The notes: generated by a model not told the origin, from the letters alone. 64,000 bases of DNA from Paenibacillus solani (GCF_001277345.1 NZ_LIUT01000001.1:2751699-2815698), one strand, 5' to 3'. Counted from the stretch's first letter, positions 38,483-47,997 are shown. Translations and numbers: made by a program.

Positions 38483-39618
38483 AACGGACCCTGGTAATGT
38501 TATGCTTCATATCCCTCTTGCTCACTGGCTGCTGGGATAACAAAGAAGTGCAGGATATCAACTATATTACGGCGCTTGGCGTCGATTACAAGGATGGGCA
38601 ATACATCGTATACGTCCAAATGCTGGATTTTGCTACGGCTGCCAAGCAACAGGACAGTAAGCAGACAGATCAGGCACCGATCTGGGTAGGCCGAGGGAAA
38701 GGATCTACGCTGGCTGGTGCTCTAATCGATTTGTACACAACGAATCAGCAGCGAATGTCGTGGGGACATGTTACCGCATTAGTCTTATCGGAAGCCGTGC
38801 TCGATCCCGAGCGTTTATCTCAGGTATTTGACCTGACGAATCGTTCGCAGGAAATACGGTATACCAAATGGATATATGGCACTAAGGACAATATGGAGGA
38901 TTTGTTCTCGGTATCGCCATTTTTCCAGTTATCTCCACTTCATTCCCTGCTTCATGAACCTAAAGAAAGCTATGCTCAGTTCTCGTTCATTCGTCCGATA
39001 CAGTTCGTCAATTTCATTCGGCAGTATCGTGAAAAAGCCGCCACCGTGGTATTGCCCTCTCTTCATATTACGAATCAAAACTGGTCAGAGAATTTGAAGC
39101 AGCACCCGATCCTTGAAGTTAACGGCGGGTTTCTTATCAAGCACAAGAAGCTTATGGGGTGGCTGAGCCGGTCAGACTTGTTAGGTCTTCGCTGGTTAGC
39201 CACTCAGGCAACCAGTGCTTCTATTGTCGTACAATCCGACGAAGGTGTTGCCGGAAGCATACGTTTGGGAGACCCTCAGTCCTCGATTGATGTTATCCAT
39301 AAAGGGGAGGAAGTCTCTTATCAAATTCATCTCAAAGCAACTGGCACGGTACAAACTATGTATAGTCAAGTCAGCATCCAGGAAATGAAGCGATTAACCG
39401 AAAAGGCTCTACAGAAAGAAATGTTTAACACGTTTTTGAAAGCAGCCTCCTTAAATGCGGACCCTTACGGACTATCTCTTCAACTGTATCGAACCCATCC
39501 AAATCTATGGAGAAATCTGGCGGAACAAAAAGAAGAGATCAATGACGAAACGCCGCTTAAGCTTAACATCGACGTGAACCTCCGATATTGGGGGCAGCGC
39601 AAAAATTTGAATCGATAA
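38479..39618 (+). CDS. gerAC: Ger(x)C family germination lipoprotein
   Basis: Lipoprotein of 379 residues with a lipobox LLLTGCWD (Cys about 17), followed by the family hallmark DNKEVQDINYITALGVDYKDG. The three GerC domains and the C-terminal region NLWRN are present. It sits on the outer face of the spore inner membrane with GerAA and GerAB. Intact, unlike the two genes before it. Translationally coupled to gerAA by the ATGA overlap. Terminator directly downstream. Confidence 0.9.
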   Translation: MKRTLVMLCFISLLLTGCWDNKEVQDINYITALGVDYKDGQYIVYVQMLDFATAAKQQDSKQTDQAPIWVGRGKGSTLAGALIDLYTTNQQRMSWGHVTALVLSEAVLDPERLSQVFDLTNRSQEIRYTKWIYGTKDNMEDLFSVSPFFQLSPLHSLLHEPKESYAQFSFIRPIQFVNFIRQYREKAATVVLPSLHITNQNWSENLKQHPILEVNGGFLIKHKKLMGWLSRSDLLGLRWLATQATSASIVVQSDEGVAGSIRLGDPQSSIDVIHKGEEVSYQIHLKATGTVQTMYSQVSIQEMKRLTEKALQKEMFNTFLKAASLNADPYGLSLQLYRTHPNLWRNLAEQKEEINDETPLKLNIDVNLRYWGQRKNLNR

Positions 39619-39640
39619 ATGTTTTATAAATTCAAAAAAA

Positions 39641-39673
39641 GAAACCCGGCACTTTAAAAAAGTACCGGGTTTC
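39641..39673. terminator. terminator between ger operon and PTS gene
   Basis: GAAACCCGG / CCGGGTTTC stem with A and T runs on either side, serving both convergent units. Confidence 0.85.
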
Positions 39674-39701
39674 TTCTATTAGAAGCAGCTGCTTCAAGGA
39701 T

Positions 39702-41159
39702 TTACATCATCTTTTTAATTTCATCCTTAATGGATTCCGCTTGAGGTCCGAATACAACCTGAACCGCACCTTGCCCCAGGCGCATGACGCCAGAAGCACC
39801 GAGCTTTTTCAACTCCGAATCTTTAACAGCCTTCTCATCCTTAACTACGAGACGCAGACGTGTGATACAAGCATCAATGCTCGTAATGTTCTCAGGTCCG
39901 CCGATATTTGCAAGGACTTTGGCCGCTTTTGATTCTCCGGATATAGCAGCAGCGGGATTTCCGACAGACGCATCATCTACCACCTCGTCTTCATCATCTT
40001 CACGACCTGGAGTCTTCAGGTTAAACTTTACGATGATGATCCGGAAAAGGAAGTAATACAGTACCCCGAAAGCCAGACCAACAGGAATGAGCAGCCATGC
40101 ATTGGTGGACAGCTTCAGATATAAGAGATAGTCAATCATACCTGCCGAGAAGGCAAAGCCCAAGTGTACGTCCAGCAAGTACATGATTAAACCTGATAGA
40201 CCTACCAAAATCGCATGCACAATGTACAGTACAGGAGCGAGGAACATAAACGCAAATTCTAGCGGCTCTGTAATACCGGTCAAGAACGAAGCAACTGCCG
40301 AACTGATCACAAGAGAACCGACCAACTTACGTTTGGATGGCTTTGCTGTATGGATGAAGGCCAGCGCTATTGCAGGCACTGCAAACATCATGATCGGGAA
40401 GAATCCGGACATGAACATACCTGCCGATTTGTCTCCATTCATGAATCGGGTCAAGTCACCTTGAACAACCTGACCAGCAGCGTTCGTGAAATCACCAATT
40501 TGGAACCAGGCAATCGTGTTAAGAACATGGTGCAAGCCAGTAGGAATTAACAATCGGTTCGCTGTGCCGAAGAGGAATGCTCCGATTCCACCAAGTCCTA
40601 CAATCCAGTTACCAAAAGCTGTAATAGCGAGCTGAGCTGGATACCAGATCATACCTACTAAGGCAGCTAAAACCATAACAGAGGCAGCCGTAATGATAGG
40701 CACGAACCGCTTGCCGGCAAAGAAACCAAGCCAATCCGGCAGTTTAATTTTGTGATATTTATTAAACAAATACGCGGACCATAAACCTACCAAAATACCG
40801 CCGAGCACACCCATATTTAACTTTACATCATCTGCAATAAAAGGTATTTGCAAAGGTACTTTTTCCAACACCCGTGTCAGCACCAAATAACCAATCAATG
40901 CGGACAGAGCCGCAACGGCGTCTCCGGCGAATCCGATCGCAACACCGATCGCGAAGATAATCGGCAAATTATCCAGAATTGCAAGTGCCCCGGAAGTCAT
41001 GAATGGAGTTACATATTGATTCAGAAAAGCTCCGAGAGCTCCCAACGGTATATCTTTTTGATAGTCAATTAATCCAAGACCCTGCAAGATACCTGCAGCA
41101 GGCAATGTTGCCACCGGCAGCATAAGGGACTTACCCAGCTTTTGTAATTTAGCCAGCAT
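39702..41159 (-). CDS. PTS system IICB component, N-acetylglucosamine/glucose family
   Basis: Sugar permease of 485 residues. The IIC domain (about 1-370, ten helices) has the NAG-type signature LLIPTGLHHVLNTIAWFQIGDF, unlike the FWY motif of PtsG. GITEPLEF is the sugar-site loop. The IIB domain (about 405-485) has its phospho-Cys in SIDACITRLRL. There is no fused IIA; a separate IIA gene lies upstream. ATG at 41159 has AAGGA 9 nt upstream (TTG at 41165 less likely). Controlled by a GlcT-type RAT/terminator leader and a cre-like site. GlcNAc is the likelier substrate, with glucose possible. Confidence 0.9.
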   Translation of the reverse strand: MLAKLQKLGKSLMLPVATLPAAGILQGLGLIDYQKDIPLGALGAFLNQYVTPFMTSGALAILDNLPIIFAIGVAIGFAGDAVAALSALIGYLVLTRVLEKVPLQIPFIADDVKLNMGVLGGILVGLWSAYLFNKYHKIKLPDWLGFFAGKRFVPIITAASVMVLAALVGMIWYPAQLAITAFGNWIVGLGGIGAFLFGTANRLLIPTGLHHVLNTIAWFQIGDFTNAAGQVVQGDLTRFMNGDKSAGMFMSGFFPIMMFAVPAIALAFIHTAKPSKRKLVGSLVISSAVASFLTGITEPLEFAFMFLAPVLYIVHAILVGLSGLIMYLLDVHLGFAFSAGMIDYLLYLKLSTNAWLLIPVGLAFGVLYYFLFRIIIVKFNLKTPGREDDEDEVVDDASVGNPAAAISGESKAAKVLANIGGPENITSIDACITRLRLVVKDEKAVKDSELKKLGASGVMRLGQGAVQVVFGPQAESIKDEIKKMM

Positions 41160-41198
41160 TCTCAATCATCCTTTCAACTTCAATAATTTAGCTTTGAT

Positions 41199-41214
41199 TT
41201 GAAACCGTTTACAT
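41199..41214. promoter_or_regulatory. CcpA cre-like site
   Basis: TTGAAACCGTTTACAT fits the cre consensus TGNAANCGNNNNCA. It lies about 40 nt before the PTS start, downstream of the terminator, where CcpA could act as a roadblock. Confidence 0.6.
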
Positions 41215-41397
41215 AATGCATCGAATGAATCACCATTTCTTCCCTTTCATTCGGGGAACAAACCTCAGTAAATCCTCCTCCTTAAGAGTCCCTGTATTGT
41301 ATTCATCATTTTAAGGCAGCATGAATCCGGTCATTCTGTTATTTACGATATGGGGACTTCCGACCGTTTTGTTGGCCATCTCGAACTCAATGTCAAC

Positions 41398-41452
41398 AAA
41401 AAAAGCCAAGAAGAACGGCGACTATATAAAAAATAGTCCGTTTCTTCTTGGC
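41398..41452 (-). terminator. leader terminator of PTS IICB gene
   Basis: AGCCAAGAAG...CTTCTTGGCT with further pairing (ACGG/CCGT) and a run of seven U on the minus strand. Its 5' arm is shared with the RAT stem, so the two structures are mutually exclusive. Confidence 0.85.
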
Positions 41453-41480
41453 TCATGCCCATGCTTATGGTAACACGCCT
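41448..41480 (-). promoter_or_regulatory. RAT antiterminator (GlcT type), PTS IICB leader
   Basis: GGCGTGTTACC...GGCATGAGCC, matching the B. subtilis ptsG antiterminator pattern (TGTTAC...GGCATGAG). Almost identical to the element upstream of the antiterminator gene. Confidence 0.85.
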
Positions 41481-41567
41481 TAAAACGTATTCATTTGATG
41501 TTGATATCTTAATCTACATCTTCTTGTTTTGTCAATGACCAATTACTTTTTTTCTCCTACAATCGAA

Positions 41568-42065
41568 CTACTTTAATTCAATGGTCAGAACGGTATCTTG
41601 TCCTGCTACGACATCACCTGTCTGACTTTCTACATTGGAAGCCAGTTCATCCGCATTGGTTACGATGATCGGTGTAATGGTTGGATAACCTGCAGCTTGA
41701 ATAGCAACCATGTCAAATTCGATGAGCGTCTGTCCCGACTTCACCTGATCGCCTGCCTGCACATGGCTCGTAAATCCTTCACCTTTTAAACCTACTGTGT
41801 TGATACCGATATGGAACAAATACTGCAGACCAGTTGCTGGATCCTCCAGCATCACGGCGTGCTTGGATTTGATGACATGGGCAACCGTACCATCAAAAGG
41901 CGCTATCAATTTGCCCTCTGAAGGCTCAATGGCGATCCCTTTGCCCATATGTCCGCCAGCAAACGCCTCATCGGGGACTTGTGCTAAAGGTACGGCTTTC
42001 CCCGTTACTGGGGCTGTGACTTGAATAGCAGTTGCTGTTTTTTTCTTTTTCCAACGATCAAACAT
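41568..42065 (-). CDS. PTS glucose-type IIA protein
   Basis: Cytoplasmic phosphocarrier of 165 residues of the EIIA-Glc family. The phospho-accepting His is in YLFHIGINTVGLKGEGF and the second His in GTVAHVIKSKHAVML. ATG at 42065 has GGGAGG; a longer reading into the preceding gene is spurious. It is 1-2 nt after the stop of the antiterminator gene, so the two are co-translated. It probably serves the IICB encoded just downstream under the same control. Confidence 0.9.
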   Translation of the reverse strand: MFDRWKKKKTATAIQVTAPVTGKAVPLAQVPDEAFAGGHMGKGIAIEPSEGKLIAPFDGTVAHVIKSKHAVMLEDPATGLQYLFHIGINTVGLKGEGFTSHVQAGDQVKSGQTLIEFDMVAIQAAGYPTITPIIVTNADELASNVESQTGDVVAGQDTVLTIELK

Positions 42066-42066
42066 G

Positions 42067-42957
42067 TTAAGATTCCTCCCTAGGTTGTTGATTCTTTTGC
42101 TGTAGTCGACCTGTGAATAAACGATATAGATGCATTGCGAGAAAGCAAACCTCCGCTTCGAGAACCTTCTTGCCAAGCTCATGCTCCATCATTGCCGAGA
42201 GTCGGGTGGCCAGATCGTATTCGTAAGGAAACTTGGTGCGGATTTGCTCCGCGAACGGATTGTCCACATGGATTTCTTGATTCAAGATTCGATCTACCGA
42301 AAATCTCAAATGCATAAGAAGACGAACATAATCCATGCTTCCGCGATCAAACGAGATTTTCCGTTCCTCTTCTATATATTTAACCAATTTTCCAACCACA
42401 TTCGATGCCTTCACCAAATGGCCAACGGGCACATGGCTAACAGCCGAATACACATGATAGGTCAGGAAACCGATCTCGTCCTCAGGAACCTCAATATGGA
42501 AAGCATGGCTGATGAGCTCTGCTGCCCTGACGGCGATATCATATTCCTTGGGAAAGCTGATCCGGGTCTCTTCAAGGAAAGGATTGATGATATCCATACC
42601 TTTACGAATCCTGTATATCGTAAATTGGATATGGCTGGGCAGGGCCAAATACACTTTATCATTTAGAGTGCCGGGAAATTCCTGTCCAATCAGGTTAAGT
42701 ATCTGATCCGTAATCTCCAAGACCTGCGGATCAAATTCTTCGAGCAGATGATGCGCCTGGCTCCATTGATCCTGATCCTCCAGTCTGAATAGCTTCTCAA
42801 TCCGCTTATCATCCGAAGCAATAATACCGCCTGCTTTTGCGCCAAAGCCGATTCCTTTGCCCAGAATGACATACTCTGATTCCTTCTTGCCACCAGTCAC
42901 CATCACGACATTGTTACCGATAACGCGTACAACTGTAAACAACTCGATCCCGCCCAT
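42067..42957 (-). CDS. glcT: BglG/SacY-family transcription antiterminator (GlcT-like)
   Basis: RNA-binding antiterminator of 296 residues. The CAT domain (about 1-60: VVRVIGNNVVMV...GKGIGFGAKAG) binds the RAT. Two PRD domains (about 75-180 and 185-290) carry regulatory His in SHAFHIEVPEDEIGFLTYH and in the second PRD. Phosphorylation by PTS proteins switches it off when sugar is absent. Its own leader has a RAT/terminator nearly identical to the one of the PTS IICB gene, implying autocontrol and control of the transporter. Confidence 0.88.
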   Translation of the reverse strand: MGGIELFTVVRVIGNNVVMVTGGKKESEYVILGKGIGFGAKAGGIIASDDKRIEKLFRLEDQDQWSQAHHLLEEFDPQVLEITDQILNLIGQEFPGTLNDKVYLALPSHIQFTIYRIRKGMDIINPFLEETRISFPKEYDIAVRAAELISHAFHIEVPEDEIGFLTYHVYSAVSHVPVGHLVKASNVVGKLVKYIEEERKISFDRGSMDYVRLLMHLRFSVDRILNQEIHVDNPFAEQIRTKFPYEYDLATRLSAMMEHELGKKVLEAEVCFLAMHLYRLFTGRLQQKNQQPREES

Positions 42958-43038
42958 TATCTTCCCCCTTTCCTTTAAGTTTAATCAGTGAACCGCCGAA
43001 GGATCCAATAGCCAGGAGAGTTTCTTGCAAAAAAATAA

Positions 43039-43079
43039 AAGCCAAGAAAAGACCCCTTATGAAAGTGTCTCTTCTTGGC
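43039..43079 (-). terminator. leader terminator of glcT-like gene
   Basis: AGCCAAGAA...TTCTTGGCT followed by TTTATTTTTTT on the minus strand; the 5' arm overlaps the RAT. Confidence 0.85.
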
Positions 43080-43103
43080 TCATGCCCTATTAAGGTAACA
43101 CGC
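43072..43103 (-). promoter_or_regulatory. RAT antiterminator, glcT-like leader
   Basis: GGCGTGTTACC...GGCATGAGCC, the same flanking arms as in the PTS IICB leader, with the loop changed. Confidence 0.85.
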
Positions 43104-43128
43104 CGTCTTTTGTTCAAACTATGATTCC

Positions 43129-43158
43129 ATCATAAAACAATTCTCTAGCATTCGTCAA
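43129..43158 (-). promoter_or_regulatory. promoter of glcT-like operon
   Basis: TTGACG, 18-nt spacer, TATGAT on the minus strand, about 25 nt before the RAT. Confidence 0.65.
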
Positions 43159-43233
43159 CATCTGACATGGCCAAAACGCAGCCATCTATAGGGATCTCCC
43201 CTCTAATTCTACCCCTGATTTGACGATGCCGGC

Positions 43234-45918
43234 TTACACCGCAATCCAATTTTGAAGTATATGAATCACTTCATCAATATGGATAGGCTTATGAAGAGAA
43301 TCATTCGCACCGCTAGTAATAAGCTGCTCATTATTGCTCGTTTTATTCGTGGTCATGACGATAATGGGAAGGTCTGACCATTCCGGATTCTCACGAATCC
43401 GTTTCAATGTTTCTACTCCATCCATTTCCGGCATGAGCATATCCAGCAATACCGCGTCCGTATTTGGATGCTTGTTGAGCAGCTCCAAACACTCAAATCC
43501 ATTATGTGCTGTGTGTACGTTCATCTGGAGTTTCTCAAGTGCATTGGTTAAACGATATACGTTCCGAATATCATCGTCTACGATCAAGACCGTTTTGTGT
43601 GCCAATCGCTTGATTTCATCCGCCCCGTAGTCCTCCATTGAAATATCATTCAAGCTGGATGTACTCGCGGTAGCAGCCACTTCCGGCAGCATAAAGAGAT
43701 TGTCGGTTTGACTATCCTCCGTAAGCAATGGCAGATACAAGACAAATTTGCTGCCAACCCCTTCCTTACTCTCCACGGTTATATAACCGCCCAGCAGCTT
43801 AGCCAGATGCAGCGAGATGGATAATCCGAGCCCCGTCCCGCCAAATCTTCTGGCTGTCGTCTCTTCCCCTTGCTGGAACGCTTCAAAGATCGCCATTAAA
43901 TGTTCCTCCGAAATTCCAATCCCCGTATCTTCAACGGAAAAAGCAATAACTTCACCATTTATCATAAAATCTGCTGTTACGATGGAATCCATCTTCTGCA
44001 CCTGTAATGTGACGCTGCCTTTCTCGGTAAATTTAATCGCATTCGAGAGCAAGTTGCGCAGAATTTGATGGAGCCGCATCCCATCACTGTATATCATATC
44101 AGGGAGGTCGTCCGCCATTTCGATATTAAAATTCAGATGTTTAGATTCAGCGCTCTTCGAAAAATATCCTTCCATTAATTCAGGAATTTCAGTCAAATTA
44201 ACGAGGCTCATGTCAATTTGCAGCTTTCCTGCTTCTACCTTGGACAAATCCAGAATATCATTAATCAGATTCAATAATTCACTGCCCGAGTTATGAATAA
44301 CAGAGGCATACTGCTGCTCTTCTTCAGAGAGGTTACCTTGTTTGTTCTCAGCCAATATCTGAGAAAGTATGAGCATGCTGTTGAGCGGAGTCCGCAGCTC
44401 ATGAGACATATTCGCCAGAAATTGAGATTTATACTTAGAGCTTTTCTCCAGCTCCTTAGCGTATTTCTCCAGTTCTTTGGCTGCTATTTGTGCGGCTTCC
44501 TTCTGGGCGCCTAGTCGCTCGTTTAACATATGCATCTCAGCGGTGTGAGTTTGAAGCTCCTCCGTTTGTGTCTGCAATTCTTCGGTTTGACTTTGCAGCT
44601 CTTCATTCAAGGATTGGGACTCATGATATAATTGTTGAATTTCCATTTTACTCTGAATTGAATTTAAGGTTACCCCAAGCTGTTGATTAAGTTGCTCCAG
44701 CAGCTGTATTTCCAGCTCGTCAAATGGCTGAAACTTAGCCAATTCTATCACGCCAAGAACTTGTCCTTCAAACATGACAGGTGCAAGCAGGAGCGTGCTC
44801 GGCTCAGCATCACCCAGCCCCGATTCGATCCGTACATAATTGGGAGGAATATCATCTACAATAATCATTCTCTGTTCCAGCATGCATTGCCCCACCAAAC
44901 CTTCTCCTGGCAGAAAACGATCTCGGACCTTGTTCCATGGCTCTCCATCAGGATCGGCAAAGGCTGCTGCCTTTACCAGCCCAATTCCTTCCTTATTAAT
45001 GAATACGGCACCATAGGGCAGTTTCAAAATCCCCGCCAGCTTATGAATGAAGAATTGGACGGCGGTCTCCACGCGGTCAGATGATTGGAGGAGCGTGGAC
45101 ATTAACGAAACATGATCTTTGGCCCAGTTCTGCCTTCCAACATGGGCCAACAGTTCATTGGTTGTGTCCGCCAATTGGCCGACTTCATCGTTTGACCGTA
45201 CACGTATCCTTTGCGACATATTACCGCCCTTGGCAATATCGGAAATAATATGGGTCACCATGGATATTGGTTTTACAATACTTTTGGATATAAGCAAGGC
45301 TGCGCATATCGTAATCACAGCGGCTCCAGCCCACAGCAGGTACATCAGATATAATAAACGGGTGTTGCTATCCTTCATTTCCTCAATTCTGTAGGTGGTT
45401 AGCTCACGTTCCTTACTTCTAAAAGAGAGGAATAGCTCATTAATGGATTTCATGGTTTGCTGACCTGGATCGTTAATAAAGAAGTGAAGTGCTTCTTCAT
45501 CCTGTCCGAGCTGTTTGAGTTGTACTGCCGGCTGGCCGGCGACCGTAATCCATTCCTTGATGTTCTCTTTGATATTCTCAAGATGATTGGCCTGCTCTGG
45601 ATTATCACTGACAAGCTGGTACAGCTTGTTGTACTTGATCTGCCAGGCCGACAGGGCTTGATTAAAGGGCTCGAGGTAGCTGTCATCGCCTGTGATGACA
45701 AAACCTCTTTGGCCGGTTTCCATGTTCAGCAAATCTTTCTCGATCTCATGTGTAAGATTATGTACTTCGATATCATGGACCTCTATAAAATCCGCCTCTT
45801 CCTGCAATGAAGAGATATGGAGTGATACAATCCAGAGAAAAACTCCGAAACACAATAGTATTAATAAATATCCGAAAACGATCTTGCTGCGAATGTTGAA
45901 TTTCAGGTTGTTAGACAA
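43234..45918 (-). CDS. hybrid sensor histidine kinase/response regulator (CHASE3-HAMP-GAF-HK-REC)
   Basis: Membrane sensor of 894 residues. TM1 about 13-32; extracellular CHASE3 domain about 35-180; TM2 about 188-208; HAMP about 210-262; GAF about 285-425; a Gln/Glu-rich coiled coil about 430-500 (repeated ELQTQTEE). HisKA has phospho-His in ANMSHELRTPLNS. The HATPase has N, G1 (DTGIGI) and G2 (GTGLGLSI) boxes. The C-terminal receiver has its Asp in AVLLDMLMPEMDG. TTG start with GGGAGG 8 nt upstream. No partner regulator is adjacent; signal and output unknown. Confidence 0.9.
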   Translation of the reverse strand: MSNNLKFNIRSKIVFGYLLILLCFGVFLWIVSLHISSLQEEADFIEVHDIEVHNLTHEIEKDLLNMETGQRGFVITGDDSYLEPFNQALSAWQIKYNKLYQLVSDNPEQANHLENIKENIKEWITVAGQPAVQLKQLGQDEEALHFFINDPGQQTMKSINELFLSFRSKERELTTYRIEEMKDSNTRLLYLMYLLWAGAAVITICAALLISKSIVKPISMVTHIISDIAKGGNMSQRIRVRSNDEVGQLADTTNELLAHVGRQNWAKDHVSLMSTLLQSSDRVETAVQFFIHKLAGILKLPYGAVFINKEGIGLVKAAAFADPDGEPWNKVRDRFLPGEGLVGQCMLEQRMIIVDDIPPNYVRIESGLGDAEPSTLLLAPVMFEGQVLGVIELAKFQPFDELEIQLLEQLNQQLGVTLNSIQSKMEIQQLYHESQSLNEELQSQTEELQTQTEELQTHTAEMHMLNERLGAQKEAAQIAAKELEKYAKELEKSSKYKSQFLANMSHELRTPLNSMLILSQILAENKQGNLSEEEQQYASVIHNSGSELLNLINDILDLSKVEAGKLQIDMSLVNLTEIPELMEGYFSKSAESKHLNFNIEMADDLPDMIYSDGMRLHQILRNLLSNAIKFTEKGSVTLQVQKMDSIVTADFMINGEVIAFSVEDTGIGISEEHLMAIFEAFQQGEETTARRFGGTGLGLSISLHLAKLLGGYITVESKEGVGSKFVLYLPLLTEDSQTDNLFMLPEVAATASTSSLNDISMEDYGADEIKRLAHKTVLIVDDDIRNVYRLTNALEKLQMNVHTAHNGFECLELLNKHPNTDAVLLDMLMPEMDGVETLKRIRENPEWSDLPIIVMTTNKTSNNEQLITSGANDSLHKPIHIDEVIHILQNWIAV

Positions 45919-46055
45919 GCGGCTAACCTCCCTTTATCATCTGTCAAAATTAGTCTGCTCATATTCTCATAGTAATTGTTATGAAAATGGTTTACAAGCA
46001 AAACCCTTATCCATTCTATCAATGATACTTTAGTCTTAGGCAGTCAGATTTATAT

Positions 46056-46083
46056 ATTAATTTGCATATGTTGTATTAATCAA
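46056..46083 (+). repeat. AT-rich element shared with rtp upstream region (copy 1)
   Basis: Contains AATTTGCATATGTTGTATT. A second copy of CATATGTTGTATT with similar flanks is at 49681-49705. Candidate protein-binding site; see finding. Confidence 0.35.
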
Positions 46084-46147
46084 ATTATACTCCCGCTGCT
46101 TAGCAAGATAAGAGCCTAAAGATATAAAAGTTGGAGGTGGCCTCAAA

Positions 46148-46749
46148 ATGATAACCTTAAAAATAAAGTCGGCGATACTGCATTGACAAAGCATATATCC
46201 AATCCAAGAAAGCAGGCTGAGGGTAAAGCCAGCCATGGAGCTGCAGCTGTGTCATCACAAGAGCTTCCCCTTCTGCAAGGGATGTATATGTCAGAAATCC
46301 ATCTCGGACGGGGAGAAGGCCTCTCTCCTCATGGCCATCCGGACTGCGACGAATTATGCTATGTCATTCAGGGCGAAATCAGTTATTCCTTAATTGATCC
46401 GGGAGATCAACGAGTCCGTCTAATTCTGGCCGAATCCGGCCAAGTATTACATGCACCGGCAGGCTGGTGCCATTGGCTGACCTCATTAACTTCCAATACG
46501 ATTCTTCTCTTGATCTATAGCGCTCAGCATCCACAACAAATGGATATTGGACCGGCATGGTCATACTCGCTTCAGGAGGCAAAGATCCCACAAAAAGAGG
46601 TTTCATCCAAGCAAACTCATACATACGGCAACCATAACCTTGCTCCGCAGGATAAAGAGTGGATGCCCACAGCCTCTGAGCCTTCTCATCCTGAACCGCC
46701 ATGGCTTAATACAATGCGCCAGAACAACAAAACCACACGCGGCCAATGA
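46148..46749 (+). CDS. cupin-domain protein, 5' end apparently frameshifted
   Basis: Single-domain cupin of about 190-200 residues. Cupin motif 1 is GEGLSPHGHPDCDELCYVIQGE (metal His, His, Glu) and motif 2 is GQVLHAPAGWCHWLTS. A Pro/His-rich tail follows. The only good ribosome site (GGAGGTGG) precedes an ATG at 46148 whose frame stops after 12 codons. The cupin frame is open across that spot, but its first start codon is a TTG at 46183 with no site. One missing A in the run near 46157 would explain this. Function unknown. Confidence 0.7.
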
Positions 46750-46801
46750 CGGGCCTCGTGTGGTTTACGCGATACCTAAAGAGACTTTCATATGTAATGG
46801 A

Positions 46802-47179
46802 TCAGTCAATATAAAATCGTTGTTCAGGGCGGATTTGTTTCTTAAGCAAATGCAAGTCTGCTTCCAGCTTCGCAACAGTTTCTTCAATCTCTTCCGGATT
46901 CAATGCCGGACGTTCAGCCTCCGGCTTAATCCCTGCCTTGAGATCGCGAATGGTAATCTGCTGCTCCTGCCATTTATCCATAAGATCAGATATGGTCGCA
47001 TAGAAACGCTCATAATCTTGAATTACTTCATCCAAAAAGGAATCCACTTCCTCCTGATCATATCCTCTCAGTTTATTCGAAAAATCCTTCTCATGGATAG
47101 ACAAAGCGTCCAGTTGAATGCCTAGCTGCCGAAATAGCTTTTTCTGTTTATCCAAACGGCGTTTCATGTGTTCATCCAT
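46802..47179 (-). CDS. DivIVA/GpsB-like cell division protein
   Basis: Coiled-coil protein of 125 residues. The DivIVA N-terminal lipid/partner-binding motif is ALSIHEKDFSNKLRGYDQEEVDSFLDEVIQDYE at about 26-58, followed by helices and a short C-terminal stretch. GpsB coordinates septal and side-wall peptidoglycan synthesis; DivIVA marks poles. The size fits GpsB, although a 25-residue extension precedes the motif. ATG has GGAGG upstream. Confidence 0.8.
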   Translation of the reverse strand: MDEHMKRRLDKQKKLFRQLGIQLDALSIHEKDFSNKLRGYDQEEVDSFLDEVIQDYERFYATISDLMDKWQEQQITIRDLKAGIKPEAERPALNPEEIEETVAKLEADLHLLKKQIRPEQRFYID

Positions 47180-47415
47180 ATTGATTTACCTCCAAATATT
47201 AGCACAATCCTACTTTTTGAGCTTTCTCTCTATCTTTGTTTATATCATATTCAGCACGATGAATAAAATACTCGGGGTCTTTTTTGGAGAATGTTCCAAA
47301 AACAGCAGGCTGCCTTCGCCATGATTCATGTGATTGTTACCAATCCTTTTCGGGTATTGATTTACATTAAGAACTTTTAGAGTGCAACCATACTGGAGAG
47401 GAGCGACTATAGATT

Positions 47416-47979
47416 ATGACTTCCATTACAAAACAACAATACAATGAACTGCGAAGACGGTTGCTCAGCGACAAAGAACGATTGAAGAAGCAATTGGACT
47501 CCAGGGATGAAACTATCCGGGACGCCTCCTTGCGGGATTCCACGGGGGAACTGAGCGCCGCTGATAACCATCCCGGAGACGTTGGGACCGAAGTTTTCGA
47601 ACGCGAACGGGACATGGCAATTGAAGAAGCACTTTCTGAAGAATTGGATGAGATTAACTCCGCTTTACAGCGAATGGACGAGGGACAATATGGGATTTGC
47701 GCAATCTGCGGACGTGAAATTCCATATGAACGTCTGGAGGCTTTACCTTATACCGCCTATTGTGTTGAAGATACTCCGCGAAAGGATATAAGTGACGATC
47801 GGCCGGTTGAAGAAAGCGTGATGACTCCGCCTCCGTCAGGAGCAGGAATTAACCGTCAAAGGGCTGATGGTAAATTCGATGACGCCGACGCTTGGGAAGC
47901 CGTGGAAGACTACGGTACGTCTACTTCGCCCGGCATGTCTGTTAAGCCTGGACAAGACGACTACAAGAAGGATGTATGA
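47416..47979 (+). CDS. yteA: DksA/TraR-type zinc-finger protein (YteA family)
   Basis: Protein of 187 residues. A helical hairpin-like N-terminus (about 5-95; QQYNELRRRLLSDKERL, ALSEELDEINSALQRMDEGQYG) is followed by the zinc finger CAICGREIPYERLEALPYTAYCVED at about 96-120. The second pair has only one Cys (C-V-E), as in other YteA-like proteins. The acidic tail (EDYGTSTSP) matches YteA. Firmicute members are often sporulation-linked; direct RNA polymerase action is unproven. Terminator follows. Confidence 0.85.
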   Translation: MTSITKQQYNELRRRLLSDKERLKKQLDSRDETIRDASLRDSTGELSAADNHPGDVGTEVFERERDMAIEEALSEELDEINSALQRMDEGQYGICAICGREIPYERLEALPYTAYCVEDTPRKDISDDRPVEESVMTPPPSGAGINRQRADGKFDDADAWEAVEDYGTSTSPGMSVKPGQDDYKKDV

Positions 47980-47997
47980 GCTTAGAAAGCTAAACGA

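Larger units (their letters stand above)
41160..41567 (-). promoter_or_regulatory. leader region of the PTS IICB gene
   Basis: 408 nt containing a promoter (TTGACA-17-TTAAGA, 41507-41535), a RAT antiterminator at 41448-41480, the overlapping terminator at 41398-41452, and a catabolite-responsive element at 41199-41214, all read toward the PTS gene. No coding sequence seen. Confidence 0.8.
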
